Shown: positions 15,686 to 24,119 of the stretch, piece by piece | Position numbering within the stretch: position 1 is the stretch's first letter | Layout: the number at the start of each line of letters is the position of its first letter | Assembly: GCA_002435545.1 (NCBI GenBank) | Contig: DJNB01000116.1 | Coordinates: forward strand, 1,542 to 35,643 | Reading direction: 5' to 3' | DNA from: Lachnoclostridium sp. UBA6475 | GTDB taxonomy: Bacteria > Bacillota > Clostridia > Lachnospirales > Lachnospiraceae | DNA: 34,102 bases | The notes under the pieces: generated by a model | What the model was told of the DNA's origin: nothing | Seen by the model: only the letters and a program-made list of their open reading frames with translations | The model's database searches: none | Program-made: the position numbers and the translations under genes

Positions 15686-17485
15686 ATGGTATCCAAACGT
15701 AGATTTTTTATCTTAATTATGATGATGTTTGTACTTCTTTTTATGTTTCAATTTACGCAGGTTGTGAAAGAGAATGGAAATACGTACGACACGAATCAAT
15801 ATTTACAAAAAAAGGAAAATGTTATAACCTGTGATCTGGAGACGAGTGACAAAACGGCTGTGTTTATAGGAGAGAGTGAAGGGGCTTATGGAAAAATGGC
15901 CGCTCAATGGGCGGGTTATACAAAACGAAAACTTTTGACATTTTCTTCCATCCGGGAATGCCCGGAGGACATGGCGGCAGACAGTGATATTATTATCCTG
16001 CAAAAAGAGGCGGTGGCCGGTGATTCCGATCTGGATCAGGTGCTTGCCTATACAAAGCAGGGAATTTCTTTTGTATTTTGCAGTCTCCCGGATGTGAAAA
16101 CCATTTCGATGAGCAGCCGCTGGCGGGAAGTACTTGGAATCAGGCAGGTCAGACAGGAAAGCGTGGAACTTACCGGTGTCAACCTGTTTGATGGTTTTTT
16201 GCTTGGCGGACAGGCAATCTATAAGCCGGCAGACGAAAAAGAGAAAGAAGAGCGCCAGGATCTGGCAGACCGGATCCCCTGGTATGATCTGGAAAACGGA
16301 TGCAAGTCCTACATGGTAGGGATGCTTGCGGATGAGTCCGTGAAAAATGAACAGCTGCCGCCAATCCTTTGGCGGGCATCGGTGGGAGAGGCAAAAGTAT
16401 TTGCTGTCAATGGTGATTATATGGAAGACTGCACAGGGATCGGATTTTTGGATGCCATGATGTCAGAACTGCACCGGTACGAAATTTATCCGGTAGTAAA
16501 TGCACAAAATATGTCGATGGCAAATTTCTCCGGATTTGCCAGTGAAAATAAAGAGAAAATGAAAACCCTGTACAGCCGTGAGTCGCTGGCGGTATTCCGC
16601 GATATCATCTGGCCGGGGCTTTGTGCCAATCAGGAACAGTCGGGAGGAAAACTTACCTGCTTCTTTTCGCCCCAGATGGATTATGACGATGAAAATGTGC
16701 CGGATTCCAAACAGTGGATCTTTTATCTGAAGGAATTGCGCGAAAAATCGGCAGAGGCGGGTATATCGCTGGATAATTTTGGAATTGTTGATCCGCTGGA
16801 AAAGCTAAAAAAAGATACGTTATTTATAAAGCAGACAGGCAGCCGGTATTTGTATGGGGCGGCCTATGTGACAAAAGCGCAGAAGGCGGCTTATGAAAGT
16901 GCACTTTCACAGTCGGCATTTTCCTCTGTGACAACATTGGTCGGAGATTATTTGGAAGATACTGTTGTAGCGAAAGAGGGGGATGCGATGACATTGCAGG
17001 CCGTTACCAGCAATGGGATTTCACATACGTACCGGGAGGATATCCGGATGAAGAGTCTGCAGACTTCGCTTGCGTATTCCAATATTGTGTTTGATTTAAA
17101 ACAAATTCTCTGGCCGCAGGAAAAGAAGGACAGATGGGAAGTATTGTTTGAAAAGTTTGCAAGTAACACCAATACGTTTTGGAACGCATTTGACTGTTTT
17201 GAAAAGACGACGGTATCTGAAGCAGATGGCAGGATCCGCAGCTTTTTGGCTTCCGATTATGAGGACAGCTGTGAAGGAGATACGATCCGCTTAAAGGTCT
17301 CCGGTGCGGTCGATGGGGAGACGACATGGTTTCTTCTGCGGACACATGAGGAAGAGGCCGAAGCGGTGTCCGGGGCATCCCTTATCGAAGTCGAAGAAGG
17401 GGCATATCTGGTTGCTGCAAATCAGGCAGAAGTTACACTGCGGCTCAAACCGCAAAACGAATTGTATTATACGCTCTCGGATTGA
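15686..17485 (+). CDS. DUF2194-like exported protein in the PelA position
   Basis: A 599-residue protein with one N-terminal membrane anchor (about residues 6-24) and a long outer part. An N-terminal Rossmann-like part (about 45-220) is followed by a domain with FFSPQMDYDDENVPD and a C-terminal beta-rich end. The pattern resembles DUF2194 proteins, which sit in Pel-type clusters of several phyla and whose second half may be a polysaccharide-deacetylase-like barrel; the MDYDDE acidic cluster would suit a metal site. I cannot confirm deacetylase or hydrolase activity. Position before pelF matches that of pelA, which deacetylates and trims Pel. ATG 15686 has GGGGGTGA just upstream and lies one base after the previous stop. 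Confidence 0.65.
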   Translation: MVSKRRFFILIMMMFVLLFMFQFTQVVKENGNTYDTNQYLQKKENVITCDLETSDKTAVFIGESEGAYGKMAAQWAGYTKRKLLTFSSIRECPEDMAADSDIIILQKEAVAGDSDLDQVLAYTKQGISFVFCSLPDVKTISMSSRWREVLGIRQVRQESVELTGVNLFDGFLLGGQAIYKPADEKEKEERQDLADRIPWYDLENGCKSYMVGMLADESVKNEQLPPILWRASVGEAKVFAVNGDYMEDCTGIGFLDAMMSELHRYEIYPVVNAQNMSMANFSGFASENKEKMKTLYSRESLAVFRDIIWPGLCANQEQSGGKLTCFFSPQMDYDDENVPDSKQWIFYLKELREKSAEAGISLDNFGIVDPLEKLKKDTLFIKQTGSRYLYGAAYVTKAQKAAYESALSQSAFSSVTTLVGDYLEDTVVAKEGDAMTLQAVTSNGISHTYREDIRMKSLQTSLAYSNIVFDLKQILWPQEKKDRWEVLFEKFASNTNTFWNAFDCFEKTTVSEADGRIRSFLASDYEDSCEGDTIRLKVSGAVDGETTWFLLRTHEEEAEAVSGASLIEVEEGAYLVAANQAEVTLRLKPQNELYYTLSD

Positions 17486-17504
17486 GGGCAGAAAGGAGAG
17501 CCAA

Positions 17505-18965
17505 ATGAAGGTTTGTATCGTGGCAGAGGGATGTTATCCTTATGTTGTGGGCGGTGTATCGAGCTGGATCCACAGCATGATCCGGTCTTTTCCCAATCTT
17601 GAATTTCAGATATTGGCAATTATTTCCAATCGTTCACTGAGCGGAAAATTTGCCTACGAACTGCCGGAAAATGTCACGCAGGTGCATGAAGTGTATCTGG
17701 AGGACTTTGACTGGGATGGTGCAGGCAGCAAGGGAAAAGAAATCCGCCTGAACAAAAAAGAATACAAGGCGATGCGCAGTATGATCCTGAACCGTGAGAT
17801 TGACTGGAATGTCATTTTTGATCTTTTTCAAAACCGTAAATTCTCGCTGGATAAACTGCTGATGGGGCCGGATTTTTATCATTTGGTATCCGAGTGCTAT
17901 CAGAAAAATTATCCGCATATCGTCTTTTCGGACTTCCTTTGGACGATGCGGTCGATCTATCTGCCGCTCTTTCTGGTGCTGAAAACGAAGATTCCGAAAG
18001 CGGATCTGTATCATTGTGTGGCAACCGGTTATGCGGGGGTTTTAGGAAGTATGGCAAAGCATCTGTATGGCTGCGGTCTTTTGATCTCAGAACATGGGAT
18101 CTATACGAGAGAGAGAGAGGAAGAGATCATCAAGGCATCCTGGGTAGCCGGGGTATACAAAAATATATGGATCGAGCAGTTTAAAAAAATGTCCCTTCTT
18201 GCGTATGACCAGGCGGATATCGTGACGAGTCTTTATGCCAGAGCGAGGCAGCTGCAGCTGGAACTGGGCTGTCCGGCAGAAAAGACGAGGGTAACGCCCA
18301 ATGGTATCGACGTAGAACGGCTGGCAGATCTTCCGGGAAAGACAGAGGAGGAAGAGCAAATGATCCACATAGGCGCGGTGCTCCGTGTCACGCCGATCAA
18401 AGATGTAAAGACAATGATCCAGGCATTTGCCTTTGCCAAGAAAAAGGTAGAAAATCTGAAATTGTGGATCATGGGTCCCTGTGATGAGGATGAGCAGTAT
18501 GCGAAAGAATGTTTTGATCTTGTCGAGGCATTGAATATAAAAGATGTGGTATTTACCGGACGGGTAGATATCCGGGAATATCTTGGCAGGATGGATTTTA
18601 CGATATTGACAAGCATCAGCGAAGGACAGCCGCTTACGATCTTGGAAAGTTATGCGGCGCATAAACCGGTCATCGCGACAGATGTCGGAAACTGCCGTGA
18701 ATTGATCTATGGCGAGAGAGAGGGCGAAAAGCCGGCTGGGATTTTGACCCATATTATGAATCTGGAAGAGATTTCAGAGGCAATGGTGGAACTGGCAGAA
18801 AATGGAAAAATAAGGAGAGACATGGGAGAGGCCGGATATGAGCGTGTGATGAACGGATATAAGGTGCAGGATATGAAGCAGGTATACCGCGGCATTTATC
18901 AGGAATTTTCCAAAAAAAGGAAAGAAGAATGGAGCGAGCAGCCATTCCGTATGAAAAAGCCTTGA
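17505..18965 (+). CDS. pelF: PelF, GT4 glycosyltransferase of Pel synthesis
   Basis: A 486-residue GT-B enzyme. It begins MKVCIVAEGCYPYVVGGVSSW, (the final GGVSSW is a PelF hallmark), has LISEHGIYTRERE mid-protein, VTPNGID at the start of the second domain, and the E-x7-E motif of GT4 enzymes as Glu373 and Glu381 in SISEGQPLTILESY. PelF is the soluble polymerase of Pel and uses UDP-GalNAc/UDP-GlcNAc-type donors. The upstream frame is open to 17304 but AAGGAGAG (17492-17499) fixes ATG 17505. Length and motifs match PelF well, and pelG follows, as in known clusters. Confidence 0.95.
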   Translation: MKVCIVAEGCYPYVVGGVSSWIHSMIRSFPNLEFQILAIISNRSLSGKFAYELPENVTQVHEVYLEDFDWDGAGSKGKEIRLNKKEYKAMRSMILNREIDWNVIFDLFQNRKFSLDKLLMGPDFYHLVSECYQKNYPHIVFSDFLWTMRSIYLPLFLVLKTKIPKADLYHCVATGYAGVLGSMAKHLYGCGLLISEHGIYTREREEEIIKASWVAGVYKNIWIEQFKKMSLLAYDQADIVTSLYARARQLQLELGCPAEKTRVTPNGIDVERLADLPGKTEEEEQMIHIGAVLRVTPIKDVKTMIQAFAFAKKKVENLKLWIMGPCDEDEQYAKECFDLVEALNIKDVVFTGRVDIREYLGRMDFTILTSISEGQPLTILESYAAHKPVIATDVGNCRELIYGEREGEKPAGILTHIMNLEEISEAMVELAENGKIRRDMGEAGYERVMNGYKVQDMKQVYRGIYQEFSKKRKEEWSEQPFRMKKP

Positions 18966-19034
18966 TAAGGCAGAAGTCCTGGTAAGAAAAAGGTAAAATA
19001 TTTTCAAATAATGGAAAAAGATTGGAGGAAGACG

Positions 19035-20480
19035 ATGGCAGGTATCGGTGTAAAATTAAATAAAATCTACAATAAAAATACATTGACGACCAATATCATA
19101 GGTATGGGATATAGTGCGATGATCACAATCGCGCCGATGATCCTTGTTATCGCGGCGATCATGGTCATGCAGGTGGTGCTTGATGTATCGAAAGTCGGAT
19201 ATGCACAGCGCGAATTGTTTGCCTGTACGGTGCTGTATGTTTTTATCTTTGCACTGCTGAGTTCGGCACCATTTAACTCTGTATTATCACGATATATGTC
19301 CGATATAATATATGAAGAAAAATACCAGGATATCCTTCCGTGCTTTTACGCGGGCATGATTTTGAATCTTGGATTCAGCTGTGTGTTTGGAATCGTTTTC
19401 TGCGTCCGCGAATATTTGACGGGGAAAGTACCGGCGCTGTTTGTCTTTGCCGGGTACTGCGGATATGTGGCACTGGTGCTCGTATTTTATCAGATGCTGT
19501 ATCTTTCCATCTGTAAGGACTACAAGAAGATTTCCTTTTTCTTTCTTCTTGGAATGGCGGTAACGGTGGCGTTTGCCTGTCTGTTGACGGTGGTATTTGG
19601 TTGTGAAAAGACCGGGGCGATGCTGGCAGCACTGGATGTTGGTTTTTTTCTCATCGCGAGTCTGGAGTTTGCGGCGGTCCGAAACTATTTTAAGGAAAAC
19701 AGCGGACAATATAAGCGCGTTTTCTCGTACTTTCGGATTTACTGGAAACTGGTTTTGACGAACTTTTTATATACGCTGGGATTGTATATACACAACTTTG
19801 TGTTTTGGACAACGGATCTGCGAATGGTTGTGGCAGATACGTTTGTCTGCGTGACATCGTATGATATGGCGACCTGCCTTGCGATGTTTACGAATCTTTC
19901 GTCCAGTGTGATCTTTATTTCCCGCGTGGAGATGCATTTTCACGAACGGTATAAAGCGTATTCGGAAGCCGTTATCGGGGGAAGGAAGATGGATATCGAA
20001 CTGGCGAAGAAAAGGATGTTTCGCCAATTGTCCGAAGAGTTGATGAATCTCGTCCGGATCCAGTTTATCATTTCCGTTATTTTGTTTTTTATTTGTATTA
20101 TTCTGCTGCCGAGATTTGGATTTGATGGTCTGGTATTGAAAATTTATCCTTGCCTTGCCGCCGGATATTTTGTATTATTTATTATGTATGCAGCAATTAT
20201 TTTCTTATATTATTTCAATGACCTGACCGGAGCACTGATGACTGCCTTTTTGTTCTGTTTTGTCACCTGGCTGTCCTCTATTGTGGCAACCTGGCTTCCG
20301 GAGATCTGGTATGGGATCGGGGTATTTATCGGGGCATTTATCGGTTTTTGTGTTGCGTATGTGAGGCTTCACTGGCTTGAAAAAAATCTGGATGAACATG
20401 TGTTCTGCAAAGGGAATCTGTTGCAGCATAAACGAGGAGTTCCACCGGAATCAAAAGTATTTGACCGGTATATGGATTGA
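19035..20480 (+). CDS. pelG: PelG, membrane transport component of Pel synthesis
   Basis: A 481-residue protein with about twelve membrane helices. The N-terminus MAGIGVKLNKIY followed by a helix is the usual start of PelG, and the block RYMSDIIYEEKYQDILP after the second helix is also typical. PelG belongs to the MOP flippase superfamily and is the membrane channel through which PelF's product leaves the cytoplasm. GGAGGAAG (19024-19031) selects ATG 19035 over ATG 19011. The 69-base gap from pelF is the longest inside this operon and shows no terminator. Confidence 0.93.
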   Translation: MAGIGVKLNKIYNKNTLTTNIIGMGYSAMITIAPMILVIAAIMVMQVVLDVSKVGYAQRELFACTVLYVFIFALLSSAPFNSVLSRYMSDIIYEEKYQDILPCFYAGMILNLGFSCVFGIVFCVREYLTGKVPALFVFAGYCGYVALVLVFYQMLYLSICKDYKKISFFFLLGMAVTVAFACLLTVVFGCEKTGAMLAALDVGFFLIASLEFAAVRNYFKENSGQYKRVFSYFRIYWKLVLTNFLYTLGLYIHNFVFWTTDLRMVVADTFVCVTSYDMATCLAMFTNLSSSVIFISRVEMHFHERYKAYSEAVIGGRKMDIELAKKRMFRQLSEELMNLVRIQFIISVILFFICIILLPRFGFDGLVLKIYPCLAAGYFVLFIMYAAIIFLYYFNDLTGALMTAFLFCFVTWLSSIVATWLPEIWYGIGVFIGAFIGFCVAYVRLHWLEKNLDEHVFCKGNLLQHKRGVPPESKVFDRYMD

Positions 20481-20495
20481 GTTAGGAGAGAGAAA

Positions 20496-20882
20496 ATGCA
20501 AACAGGAGATATGTTACGAATTTTATTGGTATTTTTAGGATGTTTTTTGGTTATTAAGACGGTATTGTCGCTGGCAAGGCGCAAATTAAAAGAGCAGTTT
20601 TGTCTTTTGTGGGGCGTGATCGATCTGGGATTGATCGTTTCGGGAATCTGCCTGCGTCCGACGCTTTGGAACCGGTATGTCAGTACGCGGGGAATGATCG
20701 TGATCGTGGTGATCGGTATCTGTGCGCTGTGGTGTCTGTTTTACCTGAGCACACAGATTTCCGTGTTAAGCCGGAAAAATCAGGAACTTGCAATGCAGGT
20801 TTCCCTGTTAAACCAGGAAAATGAGATGCTTTTGGAAAAGATAAACAGCGTGAAGGAAAGCGTTGAAAAGGAGTCAAAATGA
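20496..20882 (+). CDS. DUF2304 family membrane protein
   Basis: A 128-residue protein with three hydrophobic helices (about 6-24, 37-56, 65-87) and a C-terminal coiled coil rich in NQE (about 92-128). This is the standard layout of DUF2304 proteins, which nearly always accompany a DPM1-like family 2 glycosyltransferase in surface-polysaccharide loci and may anchor or regulate it. Such a transferase is encoded two genes on (22096-22881). GGAGAG precedes ATG 20496, and the stop overlaps the next gene by four bases (ATGA). Confidence 0.8.
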   Translation: MQTGDMLRILLVFLGCFLVIKTVLSLARRKLKEQFCLLWGVIDLGLIVSGICLRPTLWNRYVSTRGMIVIVVIGICALWCLFYLSTQISVLSRKNQELAMQVSLLNQENEMLLEKINSVKESVEKESK

Positions 20883-22093
20883 AACAGGTATTATTTGTGA
20901 TCAATACGCTTGGATGTGCCGGGGCAGAGACTGCGATGATCGAGATGATCCGTAATATGGATCCGGAGAAATATAAGATGTCGGTATTTGTCCTGCTCAA
21001 TCAGGGAGAGATGATCCATCGGCTTCCGGATACGGTTACGGTGTTAAATAAGCAGTTTTCAGACAGTTCGGTATTGAGCAGAGAGGGAAAAAAAGAATTG
21101 AACCGGTATCTTTTTTCGCATCTTTTCCAAAAAGGAAGTATATGGAAAAATTTACCATATGTATTGCGAGCCTTTTTTGCCATGCTTCGGAAAGGACGCA
21201 TTCTGCCGGATAAATTGTTATGGCGGGTGATGTCAGATGCAGCACCGGTTTTTACGGCACATTATGATATGGCAATTGCGTATCTTGAAGGCGGATCGAC
21301 GTATTATGTCGCAGATCATGTGTCCGCGGACAGAAAGGCTGCTTTTGTACATATCGATTATGAAAAAGCAGGGTATACACCACAGCTTGACCGCGGATGT
21401 TATGATTCGTTTGACCGCATCTGTCCGGTATCGGATGAAGTGAGAGAGCATTTTCTGGCGGTGTATCCGCAGTACGAAAAAAAGACGAAAGTATTTCACA
21501 ATATGATCGATACGGCAAAAATCCGTGAAGGAGCAGAAAAAGCAGGTGGATTTGACGATGACTTTGACGGTGTGAGACTTTTGACGGTCGGACGTCTGAC
21601 GGCACAGAAGGCTTACGAGACTGCGGTCGAGGCGATGCGGCTTTTGCGGGAAAGAGGGCGCAATGTCCGGTGGTATGTTCTGGGAGAAGGAGAAGAACGA
21701 AAGCCGTTAGAAAAAAGGATCAGAGAATACGGATTGGAAAAGGATTTCCTGCTTTTGGGAGCCAAAGAAAATCCGTATCCCTATTATAAACAGTGCGATA
21801 TTTACGTCCATGCAACGCGGTTTGAGGGAAAAAGTATCGCGATCCAGGAAGCACAGACACTCGGCTGCACGATACTCGCCTCAGACTGTCCGGGAAACCG
21901 GGAGCAGATCGTGGATGGGATCGATGGAAAAATGTGTCCGCTCAGTGCGGAGGGAATCTGTGATGCGGTCTGCGAATTACTGGATAACAAAGAGGCTTGT
22001 ATCGCCTATGGAAAGATGGCACAGAAAAAGGAACTGTCCGAGAAGTCACAGTTGACAGAATTACTAAAATTAATGGAAAATGAGAGTGAATAA
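20879..22093 (+). CDS. GT4 family glycosyltransferase
   Basis: A 404-residue GT-B glycosyltransferase. The N-terminal domain starts FVINTLGCAGAETAMIEM, the second domain has LLTVGRLTAQKAYETAVEA and VLGEGEERKPLE, and the E-x7-E motif is Glu316 and Glu324 in RFEGKSIAIQEA. Such enzymes keep the donor's anomeric configuration and extend glycans on the cytoplasmic face. The start overlaps the DUF2304 stop by four bases. Donor and acceptor are unknown; together with the other transferases it suggests that the product is more complex than plain Pel. Confidence 0.9.
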   Translation: MKQVLFVINTLGCAGAETAMIEMIRNMDPEKYKMSVFVLLNQGEMIHRLPDTVTVLNKQFSDSSVLSREGKKELNRYLFSHLFQKGSIWKNLPYVLRAFFAMLRKGRILPDKLLWRVMSDAAPVFTAHYDMAIAYLEGGSTYYVADHVSADRKAAFVHIDYEKAGYTPQLDRGCYDSFDRICPVSDEVREHFLAVYPQYEKKTKVFHNMIDTAKIREGAEKAGGFDDDFDGVRLLTVGRLTAQKAYETAVEAMRLLRERGRNVRWYVLGEGEERKPLEKRIREYGLEKDFLLLGAKENPYPYYKQCDIYVHATRFEGKSIAIQEAQTLGCTILASDCPGNREQIVDGIDGKMCPLSAEGICDAVCELLDNKEACIAYGKMAQKKELSEKSQLTELLKLMENESE

Positions 22094-22095
22094 AG

Positions 22096-22881
22096 ATGGC
22101 AATTGAGAAAAAGACAAAAAAAGAATTATTGATAATCATTCCGGCGTATAATGAAGCAAAGAATATTACAAAACTATTGGAACAATTGGAGCAGCCGGAG
22201 ATTGCAGAGATCGCAGATGTGCTTATTATGAACGACGCTTCTTCGGATGATACCAATTGGATCGTAAAAGCACGCAATCATGCGATTGTAACCCATGTAT
22301 TTAATCTTGGGTATGGAAGTGCTCTCCAGCTCGGATATAAGTACGCCATCCGCCGCGGCTATCAATACGTGATCCAGATGGACGCAGATGGACAGCATGA
22401 TGTATGTAATGTTCCGGTTATTTATGAAAAATTAAAGACAAAAGATGAGACGGGGCATTATCCGGATATAGTCCTCGGATCCCGCTTTTTAGAAGGAAGT
22501 TCCGAGTTTCCGGTATCTTTTGCCAAAAAGATAGCCTGGGGTCTGTTCCGTGGCCTGATCTATCTTGGGACGCACCGAAAAATTGCAGATCCTACGACGG
22601 GGCTGCAGGGACTGAGCCGCCGGGTTGTCATTTTCTATTCGACCTATAATCACTTTGATGATAAATATCCGGATGCCAATATCATCATGCAGATGCTTTT
22701 GCTGGGGTATCGTCTGGTTGAGGTGCCGGCAGTGATGCATCCGCGCGTGGAAGGAAAGAGTATGCATTCCGGACTGAAGCCGATCATGTATATGTTCCGT
22801 ATGATGTTTTCGATCGTAGCAGTATGGATCGGTATAAAACTATTTAAGATTGATGAAGGGGTGTCGGATGACGAAGAATAA
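22096..22881 (+). CDS. DPM1-like family 2 glycosyltransferase
   Basis: A 261-residue GT-A enzyme of the dolichyl/polyprenyl-phosphate sugar synthase type: IIPAYNEAKNI at the N-terminus, MNDASSDDT, NLGYGSALQLGYKYA, then the metal motif QMDADGQHD, and GSRFLEGS. Enzymes of this kind load a sugar on undecaprenyl phosphate, which would supply a GT-C transferase such as the large membrane protein at 13363-15684. It has no membrane domain of its own beyond a hydrophobic C-terminal stretch (FRMMFSIVAVWIG), so the DUF2304 protein is a likely membrane partner. ATG 22096 lies two bases after the previous stop. Confidence 0.9.
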   Translation: MAIEKKTKKELLIIIPAYNEAKNITKLLEQLEQPEIAEIADVLIMNDASSDDTNWIVKARNHAIVTHVFNLGYGSALQLGYKYAIRRGYQYVIQMDADGQHDVCNVPVIYEKLKTKDETGHYPDIVLGSRFLEGSSEFPVSFAKKIAWGLFRGLIYLGTHRKIADPTTGLQGLSRRVVIFYSTYNHFDDKYPDANIIMQMLLLGYRLVEVPAVMHPRVEGKSMHSGLKPIMYMFRMMFSIVAVWIGIKLFKIDEGVSDDEE

Positions 22882-24106
22882 AAAGATGCGATGCAGGGAG
22901 AGTACAAAAAGGCTCTCCAATGTCCGCCGGGGCTGGTACCGGATTTTTCCTGTGACAGTGGGCGAAGTGTGGGATCCGGTTCAGGCGGAAACCAGTCTGG
23001 CGGCAGAAGATACGCTGGTTTTACTGGAGATACTGATTCCCGGAGAAGACATAAATGAGCAGGAAGTACAGGGGCTTCGTGATGTCTTTTCCTTTTTTAT
23101 ACAAAAGAAGCAGGACTTGATCCTGCGTTTTTCCTATGATTATGAGGGAAAGGGGATGGAAAAAGATCCTTCCGCGCTTTCGGTCGTAGAGCGGCATATT
23201 TTCCAGATCCTTCCGGTAGTGAATGCGTATGCGGAACATACTTTCATTTTGCAGGGGGTATTTTTGGGAAGCTGGGGAGAAATGCATTCATCCCGTTTTC
23301 TGACAAAAGAAAATATACAAAAATTGGAAAAACAATACAAAGGGGAGTTGTCTCCGCAGATTTACCGCAGTGTACGGAAACCTGTTCATTGGCGGATGAT
23401 CTGTGCCGATGAACAGGAGATGGAACAGGAAAAGATTGGTCTGTACAATGACGGGATGTTTGGCTCTGAGACAGATTTTGGCACATTTGCCGATGCCGGC
23501 GGAGAGCGGGAATATGTCTGGGAGGAGAGCTGGCCGGCAGAACGGGAGCAGGATTTGATTCAAAAAAATGCGCGATGGGCGCCCAACGGCGGCGAGGTGG
23601 TCGGTGGTTTGAACCAGACCGCAGAGGAGATTCTCCGGCGGCTGCGGAAAGAGGGAATTACGTATCTGAACCGCGATTATGATCTGAATGAACTTGAAAG
23701 ATGGAAAAAATTGGAATGCGGTCAAGGGGGAGTCTGGCAGGGAACGTCGTTGTATGATTATGTGGAGGCGCATATGGGGTATCGGTTTGTTGTTTGCAAA
23801 GCAGAGATCCGCAGACGTTTTTCGCACAGTGTTCTTATACTGGAGATTGAAAATGCCGGATTTGCAGTTCCGTATGAAGAAGTTTACCTGGAATTGTGGA
23901 AGGATACGCAAACGCCTCCGCGCTGTGTATGGAAACAGCCCCTGCAGCAGATTGAACCAGGAAAAACGGTGGTTTGGAAGAAAACGTGGAAAGAAAATCT
24001 TTTGGAAGAAGGCTGGAAATTACGATTGCGGGATGTCTTGGGAAATCCGATCTCATTTGCCAATGAGGGAGCAGAAAAGGAAATATCCCTTTCGATGTTT
24101 CGTTAG
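22868..24106 (+). CDS. DUF4874/DUF4832 protein without export signal
   Basis: A 412-residue protein that resembles DUF4874 (N-terminal, about 15-165) joined to DUF4832 (about 170-405), a TIM-barrel plus beta-sandwich pair seen in polysaccharide loci and thought to be glycosidase-like. Shared landmarks with the minus-strand paralogue at 24103-25521 are ILPVVNAYAEHTFILQGVF, GEMHSS, LYNDGMFGSETDFGTF and WAPNGGEV. The N-terminus is basic and hydrophilic, with no signal peptide or anchor, so it appears cytoplasmic, unlike the paralogue. ATG 22868 follows AGGGG (22857-22861) and overlaps the end of the transferase gene. Last gene of the Pel operon; the stop overlaps the converging gene. Confidence 0.78.
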   Translation: MTKNKKMRCRESTKRLSNVRRGWYRIFPVTVGEVWDPVQAETSLAAEDTLVLLEILIPGEDINEQEVQGLRDVFSFFIQKKQDLILRFSYDYEGKGMEKDPSALSVVERHIFQILPVVNAYAEHTFILQGVFLGSWGEMHSSRFLTKENIQKLEKQYKGELSPQIYRSVRKPVHWRMICADEQEMEQEKIGLYNDGMFGSETDFGTFADAGGEREYVWEESWPAEREQDLIQKNARWAPNGGEVVGGLNQTAEEILRRLRKEGITYLNRDYDLNELERWKKLECGQGGVWQGTSLYDYVEAHMGYRFVVCKAEIRRRFSHSVLILEIENAGFAVPYEEVYLELWKDTQTPPRCVWKQPLQQIEPGKTVVWKKTWKENLLEEGWKLRLRDVLGNPISFANEGAEKEISLSMFR

Positions 24107-24119
24107 GAGATCGAAAGGG
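24087..24119. terminator. bidirectional hairpin at the convergent gene ends
   Basis: CCCTTTCGAT (24087-24096) and ATCGAAAGGG (24110-24119) pair perfectly over 10 bases around a 13-base loop that contains both overlapping stop codons. No T-run follows on either strand, so termination here would be inefficient or factor-dependent. The arms correspond to the 3' coding ends of the two paralogous genes. Confidence 0.45.
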
